Shown: in pieces, positions 39,801-48,362 of the stretch
Layout of the letters: each line of letters opens with the position of its first letter
Numbering within the stretch: the first letter of the stretch is position 1
From: Pedobacter segetis
GTDB taxonomy: Bacteria; Bacteroidota; Bacteroidia; Sphingobacteriales; Sphingobacteriaceae
Direction: 5' to 3'
Assembly (NCBI RefSeq): GCF_016623585.1
Contig: NZ_JAEHFY010000012.1
Coordinates: 62,001-126,000 of the forward strand
Length of the DNA stretch: 64,000 nucleotides
Translations under genes and position numbers: made by a program
The notes under the pieces: generated by a model
Seen by the model: the letters and a program-made list of their open reading frames with translations, nothing else
Told to the model about the DNA's origin: nothing
Databases searched by the model: none

Positions 39801-39940
39801 CACTAAGGTTTAAAATGTAAATTTGAAACTCAAGAATCTATTGTTCTGGGGCTCAAATTTATTTTCTAATATAAAGAATTTAACAGATGGAAGGTCTTTG
39901 CCACAAGCGGTCATAGAAACCACCATCATAAACAATAATA
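39801..39940 (+). promoter_or_regulatory. Largest intra-operon gap, with -7 box and inverted repeat
   Basis: The 140-base rpsN-rpsH gap contains TAAATTTG (39818-39825), matching TAnnTTTG. Overlapping it, AAATTTGA (39819-39826) pairs with TCAAATTT (39853-39860). It may hold a secondary promoter, an attenuator or an r-protein site. Confidence 0.4.
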
Positions 39941-40339
39941 ATGTACACAGATCCAATCGCAGATTATCTTACAAGAGTAAGGAATGCCATTAAGGCCAAC
40001 CATAGGGTTGTAGAAATTCCTGCATCAAACCTTAAAAAAGAGATTACGAAAGTTCTTTTTGAGAAAGGTTACATCACAAACTACAAATTTGAGGATAATG
40101 ATGTTCAGGGAACAATAAAAGTTGCTTTAAAGTATCACCCAATTACTAAAATCCCAGCAATACGCAACATTGATAGGATCAGTAAGCCGGGTTTGAGAAA
40201 ATATGCAGGAATGGGCAATATGCCTAGGGTATTAAATGGTTTAGGTATTGCCATCATGTCAACTTCAAAAGGTGTTATGACCGATAAAGAAGCTAAACAG
40301 TTAAATGTAGGTGGTGAGGTTTTATGTTACGTTTACTAA
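39941..40339 (+). CDS. rpsH: 30S ribosomal protein S8
   Basis: Central-domain protein that regulates the spc operon in Escherichia coli. 132 residues with DPIADYLTRVRNAI and the C-terminal GLGIAIMSTSKGVMTDKEAKQLNVGGEVLCYVY. It follows the 140-base gap. Confidence 0.98.
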   Translation: MYTDPIADYLTRVRNAIKANHRVVEIPASNLKKEITKVLFEKGYITNYKFEDNDVQGTIKVALKYHPITKIPAIRNIDRISKPGLRKYAGMGNMPRVLNGLGIAIMSTSKGVMTDKEAKQLNVGGEVLCYVY

Positions 40340-40354
40340 TAGGAGGAGAAAGCA

Positions 40355-40912
40355 ATGTCAAGAATAGGTAAAGCGCCCATATTAATCCCCAACGGTGTTA
40401 CATTAAAAATTTCGGCGGATAACGAAGTGACTGTTAAAGGTCCAAAAGGAGAATTATCTCAAAAAGTAGATTCGGATATAAAAGTTTCTGAAGAAGATGG
40501 AAACATCATTGTATCACGTCCTACTGAGCAAAAAAGGCACAAAGCCCTACATGGTTTGTATCGTTCATTAATCAATAACATGGTGGTTGGCGTTACAGAA
40601 GGTTATAAAATACAACAAGAGCTTGTTGGTGTTGGTTATAGAGCAACAAATCAGGGCAACACCTTGGATTTGGTTTTAGGATTTTCACACCATATCATTT
40701 TCTCACTTCCACCAGAAATTAAGGTAGAAACAACAGCAGAAAAAGGTAAAAACCCAACTATTATTTTAGAATCAATCGATAAACAATTATTGGGACAAGT
40801 TGCTGCAAAAATTCGCTCATTAAGAGCACCAGAGCCTTATAAAGGTAAGGGTATCAAGTTTGTTGGCGAGCAGTTGAGAAGAAAAGCTGGTAAGTCAGCA
40901 TCTAAAAAATAA
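40355..40912 (+). CDS. rplF: 50S ribosomal protein L6
   Basis: Two-domain protein near the GTPase-associated centre. 185 residues: SRIGKAPI at the start, [20 protein letters not shown] between the halves, and the C-terminal signature [24 protein letters not shown] purine-rich AGGAGGA lies 12 bases before the ATG, one of the few Shine-Dalgarno-like sites in the block. Confidence 0.98.
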   Translation: MSRIGKAPILIPNGVTLKISADNEVTVKGPKGELSQKVDSDIKVSEEDGNIIVSRPTEQKRHKALHGLYRSLINNMVVGVTEGYKIQQELVGVGYRATNQGNTLDLVLGFSHHIIFSLPPEIKVETTAEKGKNPTIILESIDKQLLGQVAAKIRSLRAPEPYKGKGIKFVGEQLRRKAGKSASKK

Positions 40913-40917
40913 CGATC

Positions 40918-41274
40918 ATGGCAGGAAAAATTAAATTATCCCGTAGGGAAAGAATAAAAAAAGGAATCAGAAAAAGAATTACTGGTTCTAACGAACGTCC
41001 ACGTTTATCCGTATTTAGAAGTAACAAAGGTATATATGCTCAAATCATCAATGATGTTGACGGTAGAACATTAGTTGCTGCTTCATCTGCTGAAAAGGAT
41101 TTTAGTACAACTGGTACCAAGATAGATCAATCCAAAGAAGTGGGTAAAAAGGTTGCAGAAAAGGCCATTGCTGCTGGGATTACAGAAGTAGTTTTTGATA
41201 GAAATGGTTACCTGTATCATGGTCGTATAAAATCATTGGCCGATGGTGCTCGTGAAGGTGGTTTAATCTTTTAA
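40918..41274 (+). CDS. rplR: 50S ribosomal protein L18
   Basis: 5S rRNA-binding protein. 118 residues with [38 protein letters not shown] and the end [28 protein letters not shown]. Standard position between L6 and S5. Confidence 0.98.
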   Translation: MAGKIKLSRRERIKKGIRKRITGSNERPRLSVFRSNKGIYAQIINDVDGRTLVAASSAEKDFSTTGTKIDQSKEVGKKVAEKAIAAGITEVVFDRNGYLYHGRIKSLADGAREGGLIF

Positions 41275-41286
41275 TTAAAGTAGAAA

Positions 41287-41805
41287 ATGTCAACTATAAA
41301 TATAAAGAGAGTAAAAGCAAACGAGATAGAATTAAAAGATCGTTTGGTAAGCATCCAACGTGTTGCAAAGGTTACCAAGGGAGGTCGTACATTCAGTTTC
41401 TCGGCAATAGTAGTGGTAGGTGATGAAAACGGCGTAGTGGGTTACGGTTTAGGAAAGGCTAAAGAGGTAACTGAGGCTATTTCTAAAGGTATAGATGATG
41501 CCAAAAAGAACTTGGTTAAAGTCCCTATCATAAACAGTACTATCCCGCATGAGCAGATTGGTAAGTTTTCTGGAGGGTTTGTGTTTTTAAAACCAGCTGC
41601 AAATGGTACCGGAGTTATTGCTGGTGGTGCGATGAGGGCTGTTTTAGAATCTGCAGGTGTACATAATGTATTAGCTAAGTCTAAAGGGTCTTCTAATCCT
41701 CATAACGTGGTTAAAGCAACAATTTCTGCTTTATCTAAATTAAGAGATGCGCAAACCGTAGCTCAACATAGAGGTGTTTCATTAAATAAAGTTTTTAACG
41801 GTTAA
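41287..41805 (+). CDS. rpsE: 30S ribosomal protein S5
   Basis: Body protein important for decoding accuracy. 172 residues with [42 protein letters not shown] and the [19 protein letters not shown] helix. Standard. Confidence 0.98.
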   Translation: MSTINIKRVKANEIELKDRLVSIQRVAKVTKGGRTFSFSAIVVVGDENGVVGYGLGKAKEVTEAISKGIDDAKKNLVKVPIINSTIPHEQIGKFSGGFVFLKPAANGTGVIAGGAMRAVLESAGVHNVLAKSKGSSNPHNVVKATISALSKLRDAQTVAQHRGVSLNKVFNG

Positions 41806-41809
41806 AAAA

Positions 41810-41989
41810 ATGGCAAAAATCAAAATTACCCAGATTAAGAGCGTTATTGATAGAAGCGAGCGCCAAAAAAGAACTATGCAAGCCTTAGGGTTAAGAAAAA
41901 TGAACGCTAGCGTAGAAGTAGAAGCTAATCCGGCTATTATCGGAATGGTTAAAAAAGTAAACCATTTGGTAGCCATAGAAAAAGTATAA
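41810..41989 (+). CDS. rpmD: 50S ribosomal protein L30
   Basis: A 59-residue gene between rpsE and rplO, starting ATG five bases after the S5 stop. It begins MAKIKITQIKSVIDRS and contains RTMQALGLRKMNASVEVE, the L30 fold signature. The frame is complete with TAA at 41987. Confidence 0.97.
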   Translation: MAKIKITQIKSVIDRSERQKRTMQALGLRKMNASVEVEANPAIIGMVKKVNHLVAIEKV

Positions 41990-41994
41990 TTACC

Positions 41995-42441
41995 ATGAAT
42001 TTAAGTAATTTAAAACCTGCAGAAGGTTCAATAAAAAATAGAAAAAGAATTGGTCGTGGTACCGGTTCTGGCCGTGGTGGAACATCAACAAAAGGGCATA
42101 AGGGAGCGCAATCCCGTTCTGGCTATTCTTCAAAGGTCGGTTTTGAAGGCGGTCAGATGCCATTACAACGTCGTGTACCAAAAGTAGGTTTCAAAAACCC
42201 TAACAGGGTAGAGTACGTGGGTGTTAACCTTGATGTTTTACAGAAATTGGTAGAGAAGTTTGATTTAAAAACCATAGATTTTGCCGCATTAAAAGAACAT
42301 GGCCTGGTTTCAAAAAATGATGTTGTGAAAATCATGGGTAGGGGCGAAGTTAAAGTTAAATTAGACGTTAAAGCACACGCATTTACAGTAGCAGCCCAAA
42401 AAGCAATTGAGGCATTAGGCGGTTCTGTAGAAAAAATATAA
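41995..42441 (+). CDS. rplO: 50S ribosomal protein L15
   Basis: Late-assembly 50S protein. 148 residues with a Gly/Arg-rich N-terminal arm (KRIGRGTGSGRGGTSTKGHKG) and the C-terminal AFTVAAQKAIEALGGSVE. Directly before secY as usual. Confidence 0.98.
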   Translation: MNLSNLKPAEGSIKNRKRIGRGTGSGRGGTSTKGHKGAQSRSGYSSKVGFEGGQMPLQRRVPKVGFKNPNRVEYVGVNLDVLQKLVEKFDLKTIDFAALKEHGLVSKNDVVKIMGRGEVKVKLDVKAHAFTVAAQKAIEALGGSVEKI

Positions 42442-42444
42442 TTA

Positions 42445-43779
42445 ATGAAGAAGCTTTTCACAACTTTATCCAATATTTGGAAAATTGAGGAATTAAGAGT
42501 GCGTATTTTATACACACTCTTAATTCTTTTGGTGTACAGGATAGGATCTTTCATCGTATTGCCAGGTGTAGATCACAATTCCCTATCTAATCAATCTGCA
42601 AAAGAGGGCTTGCTTGGCTTGTTAAATATGTTTGCAGGAGGTTCATTCTCTAGGGCATCCATTTTTGCACTTGGAGTAATGCCTTACATTTCTGCATCTA
42701 TCGTAGTTCAGTTATTGGGTATCGCGGTACCTTATTTTCAAAAAATGCAAAAAGAAGGTGAGAGCGGAAGGAAAAAAATTGACCAAATTACCCGTTATTT
42801 AACAATCGGAATTACAGCGTTGCAAGCAATTGGGTATGTTAAATCTCAAATAGCACCAGAAGCTAGGTTGTTCAGCGATCCTTTGTTTACCATTTCATCG
42901 GTTTTCATCCTAACGGCTGGAACTATGTTTGTGATGTGGATGGGAGAAAAAATTACAGATAAAGGTATTGGAAATGGTATTTCAATATTGATCATGGTTG
43001 GCATCATCGCACAATTGCCTTACGGTATTGGAGCCGAGTTTATGAGCAGACAAAATGGACAAGGAGGTTTAATAGCATTCTTTATTGAGTTTGTAGCGTT
43101 ATTTGGCGTAGTGATATTTACGGTTTTAGTAATCCAAGGAACCAGAAAAGTTCCCGTACAATATGCCAAAAAAATCGTTGGTAATAAACAATATGGTGGA
43201 GTTAGGCAATATATTCCTTTGAAGCTTAACGCTGCTGGGGTAATGCCGATCATTTTTGCACAAGCAATTATGTTTATTCCTTCTACTATTGGTCAGTTTT
43301 TCCCAAATGCGCAATCATCTTGGCTGGCTTCTTTTAGTGATTATACATCTTTTACCTATAATTTTACTTTTGCTATTTTAATTATTCTATTTACCTTTTT
43401 CTATACTGCCATTACAATTAATCCTAATCAAATGGCAGATGATATGAAAAAGAACGGAGGTTTTGTGCCAGGTGTTAAGCCAGGTAAAACAACAGCCGAT
43501 TTTATAGATGCAATCATATCGAGGATCACTTTTCCAGGTTCGATATTTTTAGCGGTTATAGCAATCTTGCCTGCTTTTGCAATAATTGCAGGTGTTAATT
43601 CTCAGTTCGCCCATTTCTTTGGAGGAACATCTTTATTGATCTTGGTAGCAGTTGTTTTGGATACATTGCAACAAGTTGAAAGTCATTTATTGATGCGCCA
43701 TTATGATGGTTTGATGAAAACGGGAAGAATTAAAGGACGTACTCCCTCTGCCGTAGCAGGTACCGGAACCGTAATTTAG
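42445..43779 (+). CDS. secY: Protein translocase subunit SecY
   Basis: Channel subunit of the Sec translocon. 444 residues with ten hydrophobic segments, the GLLGLLNMFAGGSFSRASIFALGVMPYISASIVVQLL plug/TM2 region and the C-terminal RHYDGLMKTG loop that contacts the ribosome. Starts 3 bases after rplO, ensuring matched supply with ribosomes. Confidence 0.98.
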   Translation: MKKLFTTLSNIWKIEELRVRILYTLLILLVYRIGSFIVLPGVDHNSLSNQSAKEGLLGLLNMFAGGSFSRASIFALGVMPYISASIVVQLLGIAVPYFQKMQKEGESGRKKIDQITRYLTIGITALQAIGYVKSQIAPEARLFSDPLFTISSVFILTAGTMFVMWMGEKITDKGIGNGISILIMVGIIAQLPYGIGAEFMSRQNGQGGLIAFFIEFVALFGVVIFTVLVIQGTRKVPVQYAKKIVGNKQYGGVRQYIPLKLNAAGVMPIIFAQAIMFIPSTIGQFFPNAQSSWLASFSDYTSFTYNFTFAILIILFTFFYTAITINPNQMADDMKKNGGFVPGVKPGKTTADFIDAIISRITFPGSIFLAVIAILPAFAIIAGVNSQFAHFFGGTSLLILVAVVLDTLQQVESHLLMRHYDGLMKTGRIKGRTPSAVAGTGTVI

Positions 43780-43786
43780 TTCTACA

Positions 43787-44572
43787 ATGTCGAGCAAAAT
43801 CATCTATAAAACAGCCGAACAGATTGAATTAATAAGACATAGCTCTTTATTAGTTGGTAAAAGCCACGCAGAGGTTGCCAAGTTGATCGCACCCGGTGTT
43901 ACAACAAAAGCCCTAGACAAAGTAGCAGAAGAATTTATAAGGGATAATGGCGGTAAACCTGCATTTTTGAACTATAATGGCTTTCCAGCCTCTCTATGTA
44001 TTAGCTTGAATGATCAAGTTGTTCACGGTTTTCCAAGTAATTATCAACTTAAAGAAGGAGATGTGCTTTCTGTAGATTGTGGTGTGGTAAAGAATGGTTA
44101 TTATGGAGACTCTGCCTATACCTATGCCATTGGTGAGATTAGCCAAGAAGATGAGCTTTTATTAAAAGTAACTAAAGAATGCCTTTATTTAGGAATAGAA
44201 AAAGCTGTTGTGGGAAATAGATTAGGAGATATAGGTTATGCCATACAACATCACGCAGAGAGTTTTGGTTTTGGGGTGGTAAAAGAATTGGTAGGACATG
44301 GTGTTGGCGTTAAATTACATGAAAAACCGGATGTTGCAAATTACGGCAGAAGGGGTAACGGCATCAAGTTGGAAGAGGGGATGGTTATCGCCATAGAACC
44401 AATGATCAACGCGGGTAAAGCAGGGGTAAAATTTTGGGATGATGGATGGACAGTTTCTACTATTGATAAAAAATCGTCTGCACATTACGAGCATACAGTT
44501 GCAATAAAGAAGGGCAAAGCCGATGTTCTTTCGTCTTTTGAAGAGATAGAACAAGTTTTAAATAAAAAATAG
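43787..44572 (+). CDS. map: Methionine aminopeptidase, type I
   Basis: Removes the initiator methionine from nascent chains using two metal ions. 261 residues. The metal ligands are visible in VDCGVVKNGYYGDSAYT (two Asp), ELVGHGVGVKLHE (His), MVIAIEPMI (Glu) and the YEHTVAI end. Lies between secY and infA, a common arrangement. Confidence 0.97.
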   Translation: MSSKIIYKTAEQIELIRHSSLLVGKSHAEVAKLIAPGVTTKALDKVAEEFIRDNGGKPAFLNYNGFPASLCISLNDQVVHGFPSNYQLKEGDVLSVDCGVVKNGYYGDSAYTYAIGEISQEDELLLKVTKECLYLGIEKAVVGNRLGDIGYAIQHHAESFGFGVVKELVGHGVGVKLHEKPDVANYGRRGNGIKLEEGMVIAIEPMINAGKAGVKFWDDGWTVSTIDKKSSAHYEHTVAIKKGKADVLSSFEEIEQVLNKK

Positions 44573-44591
44573 GATTTTAAAAATATTTGCT

Positions 44592-44616
44592 TAATTTTGC
44601 GTCCCGCTTTAGGCGG
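44592..44616 (+). promoter_or_regulatory. Internal promoter and 5' hairpin before infA
   Basis: TAATTTTG (44592-44599) matches TAnnTTTG and is followed at once by CCGC/GCGG (44604-44616), the same layout as at rplC. It should start a transcript for infA and the alpha-type genes. Confidence 0.65.
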
Positions 44617-44643
44617 TGCTAATTAAGTAAAAATCAAAGAAAT

Positions 44644-44862
44644 ATGGCAAAACAATCCTCTATTGAACAAGACGGTATCATAAAAGAAGCATTATCAAAT
44701 GCAATGTTCCGTGTTGAGTTAGAGAATGGTCATGAGATTATTGCCCATATATCAGGCAAAATGAGGATGCACTACATCAAAATTTTGCCAGGAGATAGGG
44801 TTAAATTAGAAATGTCTCCTTATGATCTTACAAAAGGTAGAATAACTTATAGGTATAAATAA
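44644..44862 (+). CDS. infA: Translation initiation factor IF-1
   Basis: OB-fold factor that occupies the 30S A site during initiation. 72 residues with [40 protein letters not shown], the standard sequence. It has its own likely promoter and precedes rpmJ by 1 base. Confidence 0.98.
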   Translation: MAKQSSIEQDGIIKEALSNAMFRVELENGHEIIAHISGKMRMHYIKILPGDRVKLEMSPYDLTKGRITYRYK

Positions 44863-44863
44863 A

Positions 44864-44980
44864 ATGAAAGTTAGAGCATCCATTAAAAAACGCAGCGCTG
44901 ATTGCAAGGTGATCCGTAGAAAAGGAAAATTGTACGTGATCAATAAAAAGAACCCGAAGTTTAAGCAGCGTCAAGGTTAA
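44864..44980 (+). CDS. rpmJ: 50S ribosomal protein L36 (zinc-free form)
   Basis: A 38-residue gene: [21 protein letters not shown], then [16 protein letters not shown]. Only C14 of the usual Cys-Cys-Cys-His zinc site remains. TAA at 44978. Such paralogues need no zinc, and this one is the operon copy. Confidence 0.97.
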   Translation: MKVRASIKKRSADCKVIRRKGKLYVINKKNPKFKQRQG

Positions 44981-45004
44981 TTTTAAAAAATCAATAAATA
45001 TTAA

Positions 45005-45382
45005 ATGGCAAGGATAGCAGGTATTGATTTACCAAAAAACAAAAGAGGAGAAATCGGCCTTACTTATATCTTCGGAATTGGAAGAAGCACTGCTCAATCT
45101 ATATTGAAGCAAGCTGAAATCAGCGTTGATAAAAAAGTTCAAGATTGGACCGATGAAGAATTAACAGCAATCCGTAACATCATCAATGAATCTATCAAAG
45201 TGGAAGGGCAACTTCGCTCTGAAGTTCAATTAAACATCAAACGTTTAATGGATATTGGATGTTACAGAGGACTACGTCACAGGAAAGGTTTACCACTACG
45301 TGGGCAAAGGACCAAAAATAATTCTCGTACCCGTAAAGGAAAGAGAAAAACTGTTGCTAATAAGAAAAAAGCTACTAAATAA
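45005..45382 (+). CDS. rpsM: 30S ribosomal protein S13
   Basis: Head protein bridging to the 50S. 125 residues with [26 protein letters not shown] and the C-terminal [22 protein letters not shown]. First gene of the alpha-type part. Confidence 0.98.
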   Translation: MARIAGIDLPKNKRGEIGLTYIFGIGRSTAQSILKQAEISVDKKVQDWTDEELTAIRNIINESIKVEGQLRSEVQLNIKRLMDIGCYRGLRHRKGLPLRGQRTKNNSRTRKGKRKTVANKKKATK

Positions 45383-45398
45383 TTAATTGATTTAAAAG

Positions 45399-45788
45399 AT
45401 GGCTAAGTCAAAGAAAGTTACTAAAAAGCGTTTAGTTATTGTTGAGCCTGTTGGGCAAGCACATATCAACGCTACCTTTAATAACATTATCATTACCCTT
45501 ACAAACAATCAAGGCCAAACAATTTCTTGGTCTTCGGCAGGTAAACAAGGGTTTAAAGGTTCTAAAAAGAACACTCCGTATGCAGCTTCACAAGCAGCAA
45601 TAGATTGCGGTAAGGCAGCTCATGATTTGGGTTTACGTAAAGTGGAAGTTTTTGTTAAAGGGCCAGGTTCTGGTCGTGAATCAGCGATCCGTACTTTACA
45701 AAACTCAGGTTTAGAAGTTACTACAATCAAGGACATTACTCCACTTCCGCACAACGGATGTCGTCCTCCAAAAAGAAGAAGAGTTTAA
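45399..45788 (+). CDS. rpsK: 30S ribosomal protein S11
   Basis: Platform protein at the E site. 129 residues with [30 protein letters not shown] and [18 protein letters not shown] at the end. Standard. Confidence 0.98.
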   Translation: MAKSKKVTKKRLVIVEPVGQAHINATFNNIIITLTNNQGQTISWSSAGKQGFKGSKKNTPYAASQAAIDCGKAAHDLGLRKVEVFVKGPGSGRESAIRTLQNSGLEVTTIKDITPLPHNGCRPPKRRRV

Positions 45789-45797
45789 TTAATCAAT

Positions 45798-45842
45798 TTT
45801 AAAGATAAGATTCTCCCGATTGAGTTGGGAAGATACTTTAAA
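45798..45842 (+). promoter_or_regulatory. Structured leader of rpsD
   Basis: TTTAAAG (45798-45804) pairs with CTTTAAA (45836-45842), and an inner TCCC/GGGA stem lies between, 9 bases before the rpsD ATG. S4 regulates its own operon in other bacteria, so an S4 site is possible. Confidence 0.4.
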
Positions 45843-45851
45843 GACAAAACA

Positions 45852-46460
45852 ATGGCAAGATATACAGGACCAAAATCCAAGATCGCCCGTAAATTCAGAG
45901 AACCAATTTTTGGTCCTGATAAGGCACTAGATAGAAAAAACTATCCCCCAGGACAGCATGGTGCTTCTAAAAGAAGAGGAAAGCAGTCTGAATACGCAAC
46001 CCAGTTACAAGAGAAGCAAAAAGTAAAATACACTTATGGTGTATTAGAAAAACAATTCTCTAATCTTTTCAAAAAAGCCTCAGCAAGAGAAGGTATTACG
46101 GGAACAAACTTACTGCAATTGCTAGAAGCTAGGTTAGATAATGCGGTTTACCGTTTAGGTATTTCCCCAACAAGGTCTGGTGCTCGCCAATTAGTATCTC
46201 ATAGGCATATTTTAGTAAACGGTGAATTGGTGAATATACCATCTTATACTTTAAAGGCTGGCGATGTTGTAGAAGTAAGAGAGAAATCTAAAGCATTAGA
46301 AATTATCACAAACTCTGTTGCCGCTCGTACAATAAACAAGTATAACTGGTTAGAATGGGATGCAAAATCTTTATCTGGTAAATTTTTACAATATCCAGAG
46401 CGTGAAAGTATTCCTGAAAACATCAAGGAAAACTTAATCGTCGAGTTGTACTCTAAATAA
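45852..46460 (+). CDS. rpsD: 30S ribosomal protein S4
   Basis: Primary 16S rRNA-binding protein. I use ATG 45852, giving 202 residues beginning [21 protein letters not shown]. An in-frame TTG at 45825 would add nine residues encoded within the leader hairpin and is unlikely. The S4 RNA-binding domain shows [31 protein letters not shown]. Confidence 0.97.
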   Translation: MARYTGPKSKIARKFREPIFGPDKALDRKNYPPGQHGASKRRGKQSEYATQLQEKQKVKYTYGVLEKQFSNLFKKASAREGITGTNLLQLLEARLDNAVYRLGISPTRSGARQLVSHRHILVNGELVNIPSYTLKAGDVVEVREKSKALEIITNSVAARTINKYNWLEWDAKSLSGKFLQYPERESIPENIKENLIVELYSK

Positions 46461-46470
46461 TGATATTATT

Positions 46471-46495
46471 GAATTGCCGATTAATTCGGCAATTC
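46471..46495 (+). terminator. Hairpin between rpsD and rpoA
   Basis: GAATTGCCG and CGGCAATTC form a perfect 9-base stem around ATTAATT, followed by a weak T-rich stretch. It may partly terminate or stabilise the upstream message, so lowering rpoA relative to r-proteins. Confidence 0.5.
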
Positions 46496-46533
46496 TTATT
46501 TATCCAAAATTAACATTAACAAAAGGCAAATAA

Positions 46534-47526
46534 ATGACAATTTTAGCATTTCAGAGACCCGATAAAGTTATTATGCAAAAATCTACGGATTTTGATGGTA
46601 CGTTTGAATTTAGACCATTGGAACCTGGTTTTGGCGTTACCATAGGTAACTCACTAAGAAGAATCTTACTTTCTTCATTAGAGGGTTTTGCAATTACTTC
46701 AGTTCGTTTTTCAGGTGTTTCTCACGAATTTTCTACTATCAAAGGTGTGGCAGAAGATGTTGTTGATATCATTTTGAATCTTAAACAGGTACGCTTTAAG
46801 AAAACCGGCGATTCTGGCGATAACGAAAAAATATTTGTGATCATCAGCAATCAAGAATCTTTTAAGGCTGGAGATATTACCAAATTCTCTAACAACTTTG
46901 AGGTGTTAAATCCTGATTTTGTTGTTTGTAACATGGAAAGCTCTGTTACTTTAGAAATAGAATTGACCATTAACAAAGGTAGGGGTTACGTAGCTGCAGA
47001 AGAAAACAAGAATATGGATGCACCGGTTGGTGTGATTGCCATAGACTCTATTTATACGCCTATCAAAAATGTAAAATATACCATTGAGAACTTTAGGGTA
47101 GAGCAAAAAACCGATTACGAAAAATTGGTTTTAGATATCACTACTGATGGTTCTATACATCCAGAAGAAGCACTAAAAGAAGCCGCTAAGATATTAATAC
47201 AACACTTTATGCTGTTCTCTGATGAGAACTTAGTATTGGAATCTCAAGCTAAAGAAGAAACTAAAGAGGTTGACGAAGAAGTTTTACACATGCGTAAAAT
47301 CTTGAAAACAGAATTAGTGGATCTTGATCTTTCTGTTAGAGCATTAAATTGCTTAAAAGCTGCAGATATTAGATCATTGGCCGAGTTGGTTTCTTATGAT
47401 GTTGCTGATATGTTAAAATTCAGGAACTTTGGTAAAAAATCATTAACAGAGATTCAAGAATTAGTAAAGTCTAAAGGTTTATCTTTTGGAATGAACTTGT
47501 CTAAATTTAAGTTAGACGAAGAATAA
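46534..47526 (+). CDS. rpoA: RNA polymerase subunit alpha
   Basis: Scaffold subunit on which polymerase assembles. 330 residues: N-terminal domain with [24 protein letters not shown], then [11 protein letters not shown], a linker, and the C-terminal domain with [23 protein letters not shown] and [14 protein letters not shown]. Standard position between S4 and L17. Confidence 0.98.
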   Translation: MTILAFQRPDKVIMQKSTDFDGTFEFRPLEPGFGVTIGNSLRRILLSSLEGFAITSVRFSGVSHEFSTIKGVAEDVVDIILNLKQVRFKKTGDSGDNEKIFVIISNQESFKAGDITKFSNNFEVLNPDFVVCNMESSVTLEIELTINKGRGYVAAEENKNMDAPVGVIAIDSIYTPIKNVKYTIENFRVEQKTDYEKLVLDITTDGSIHPEEALKEAAKILIQHFMLFSDENLVLESQAKEETKEVDEEVLHMRKILKTELVDLDLSVRALNCLKAADIRSLAELVSYDVADMLKFRNFGKKSLTEIQELVKSKGLSFGMNLSKFKLDEE

Positions 47527-47539
47527 ATAGTGAAAATTA

Positions 47540-47585
47540 CGCATAATTCCCGGTTCGCCATATTGGCTAGAGCTGACGGTATGCG
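47540..47585 (+). promoter_or_regulatory. Three-tier stem in the rpoA-rplQ gap
   Basis: CGCATA (47540-47545) pairs with TATGCG (47580-47585), CCG (47550-47552) with CGG (47577-47579), and GCCA/TGGC (47557-47567) forms an inner hairpin. It ends 14 bases before the rplQ ATG. Confidence 0.4.
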
Positions 47586-47599
47586 CAAATATTAGAATA

Positions 47600-48190
47600 A
47601 TGAGACACGGAAAGAAATTTAATCACTTAGGTCGTAAAACCGCCCACAGAAAAGCAATGTTGGCAAATATGGCCTCTTCGCTTATCGAACACAAACGTAT
47701 CACTACCACTTTGGCTAAAGCTAAAGCATTACGTGTTTATGTTGAACCAATCATCACAAAATCAAAAAACGATACTACTCATTCACGTCGTACTGTATTT
47801 GCTTATTTGCAAAACAAAGAAGTTGTAACTACTCTGTTTCGTGAGGTTGCGGAGAAAGTGGCTAACCGCCCCGGTGGTTACACTCGTATTGTAAAGTTAC
47901 CTAATCGTTTAGGAGATAATGCCGAAATGGCATTAATTGAATTGGTTGACTTTAATGATGTTTACAACAAGGATACCAAGGTAGAGAAAAAATCTACTCG
48001 TAGAAGAGGTTCTGGATCAAAAGCTAAAGCAACAGATGTTAAAGCTGATACTAAGAAAGACGAAGTTGTAGCTGAAGAAACTACTGACACAGAAGTTAAA
48101 GAAGAAGCACCAAAAACAGAAGCTAAAGTTGAAGAAGCTCCTGAAACCGAAGAAGGTTCTGATTCTAAAGATGAAAAATCTGCTGAGTAA
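47600..48190 (+). CDS. rplQ: 50S ribosomal protein L17 with long charged tail
   Basis: Tunnel-exit region protein. The first 125 residues are the normal L17 fold ([52 protein letters not shown]). The last 70 are a Lys/Glu/Thr/Ala-rich low-complexity tail, which makes 196 residues against about 127 in Escherichia coli. Bacteroidota L17 proteins often have such tails. Last gene of the block. Confidence 0.97.
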   Translation: MRHGKKFNHLGRKTAHRKAMLANMASSLIEHKRITTTLAKAKALRVYVEPIITKSKNDTTHSRRTVFAYLQNKEVVTTLFREVAEKVANRPGGYTRIVKLPNRLGDNAEMALIELVDFNDVYNKDTKVEKKSTRRRGSGSKAKATDVKADTKKDEVVAEETTDTEVKEEAPKTEAKVEEAPETEEGSDSKDEKSAE

Positions 48191-48214
48191 TTAGTTTCAT
48201 AAATATTTTAAAAG

Positions 48215-48246
48215 CCTTTAACATTTAGTTGTTAGAGGTTTTTTTT
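48215..48246 (+). terminator. Intrinsic terminator of the ribosomal block
   Basis: CCTTTAACA pairs with TGTTAGAGG (one G-U pair) around a short loop and is followed by eight T residues, 24 bases after the rplQ stop. Confidence 0.8.
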
Positions 48247-48304
48247 ATTTTATATAATCAGAAACTTAATTTATTGTTGATTTTTTAACAGATATTTTAA
48301 TAAA

Positions 48305-48341
48305 AAAATCCCATTTCTAAAATTATAAGAAATGGGATTTT
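48305..48341 (-). terminator. Intrinsic terminator of the M1 aminopeptidase gene
   Basis: AAAATCCCATTTCT pairs with AGAAATGGGATTTT, a perfect 14-base stem. On the minus strand a T-run follows, 22 bases after the gene's stop. It may also back up termination from the ribosomal side. Confidence 0.8.
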
Positions 48342-48362
48342 ATATAAATTGGGACATCTACT

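Noticed and set aside
45825-45851. A TTG start adding nine residues to S4
   Set aside because: S4 proteins begin at MARYTGP, and the extra codons lie in the leader hairpin.
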